Assembly (NCBI RefSeq): GCF_001556865.1 | Contig: NZ_LSJY01000119.1 | Span: 1-5,800, forward strand | DNA length: 5,800 bases | Direction of reading: 5' to 3' | Origin: Sphingobium sp. CCH11-B1 | Lineage (GTDB): Bacteria > Pseudomonadota > Alphaproteobacteria > Sphingomonadales > Sphingomonadaceae | Shown: positions 5,786-5,800 of the stretch, one piece after another | How the letters are laid out: every line of letters starts with the position of its first letter | How positions within the stretch are numbered: position 1 is the stretch's first letter | Made by a program: the position numbers and the translations under genes | The notes under the pieces: generated by a model | Databases searched by the model: none | Told to the model about the DNA's origin: nothing | Seen by the model: only the letters and a program-made list of their open reading frames with translations

Positions 5786-5800
5786 CTGTCTCTTATACAC
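5786..5800 (+). other. Tn5/Nextera mosaic-end adapter sequence (library artefact)
   Basis: CTGTCTCTTATACAC is identical to the first 15 bases of the 19-base Tn5 mosaic end as read through in Nextera-type libraries. It sits exactly at the window's right end and is not expected in a sphingomonad genome. Genomic sequence should be taken as ending at about 5785. Any reading frame or hairpin using these bases, such as a minus-strand frame beginning MYKRQ, is spurious. The 65 bases before it (5721-5785) show no gene or terminator that I can support. Confidence 0.93.

Noticed and set aside
5772..5788. Hairpin CAGGG-GTTAAGA-CCCTG at the right end
   Set aside because: Its right arm borrows CTG from the adapter sequence, so the stem is not genomic.
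5186..5800. A 204-codon minus-strand frame beginning MYKRQ at the right edge
   Set aside because: Its first codons come from the adapter, it lies antisense to the small secreted gene and the metK end, and its sequence has no family character.

Overview
The window is a GC-rich stretch of bacterial chromosome, with coding sequence strongly biased to G or C at third codon positions. Gene content, codon use and the style of the intergenic hairpins suggest an alphaproteobacterium, most likely a sphingomonad (Sphingobium/Sphingomonas type). The assignment rests on protein character and composition, because no marker RNA is present. The last 15 bases match the Tn5/Nextera transposase mosaic-end sequence, so genuine genomic sequence probably ends at about 5785 and the right side is a contig end.

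Layout: positions 1-1570 hold minus-strand genes, read right to left. First is a TonB-like single-pass protein with a proline/charged linker (803-1570), then a DJ-1/PfpI-family protein (117-731). At the left edge a strong ribosome-binding site suggests the start of a third gene that runs out of the window. A roughly 200-base divergent spacer (1571-1770) separates these from the plus-strand genes. Those are a YqaA/VTT-type inner-membrane protein (1771-2409), apolipoprotein N-acyltransferase lnt (2418-4007) and S-adenosylmethionine synthetase metK (4068-5273). yqaA and lnt are 8 bases apart and probably co-transcribed. metK has its own short leader containing a perfect AT-rich palindrome that looks like a repressor operator. 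After metK come several GC-rich hairpins (one terminator-like), a structured leader, and a 59-codon gene (5541-5720) for a tiny secreted protein with two copies of a Cys-x9-Cys motif.

How the parts work together: YqaA and Lnt are both inner-membrane proteins, and Lnt finishes lipoprotein maturation. MetK makes the cell's S-adenosylmethionine and appears to be controlled separately at its own promoter. The lnt-metK neighbourhood is ordinary housekeeping. The less ordinary items are the metK operator, the small secreted repeat protein with its structured leader, and a 9-base sequence shared between two successive hairpins that could form alternative pairings. No undescribed multi-gene system is visible in this window.
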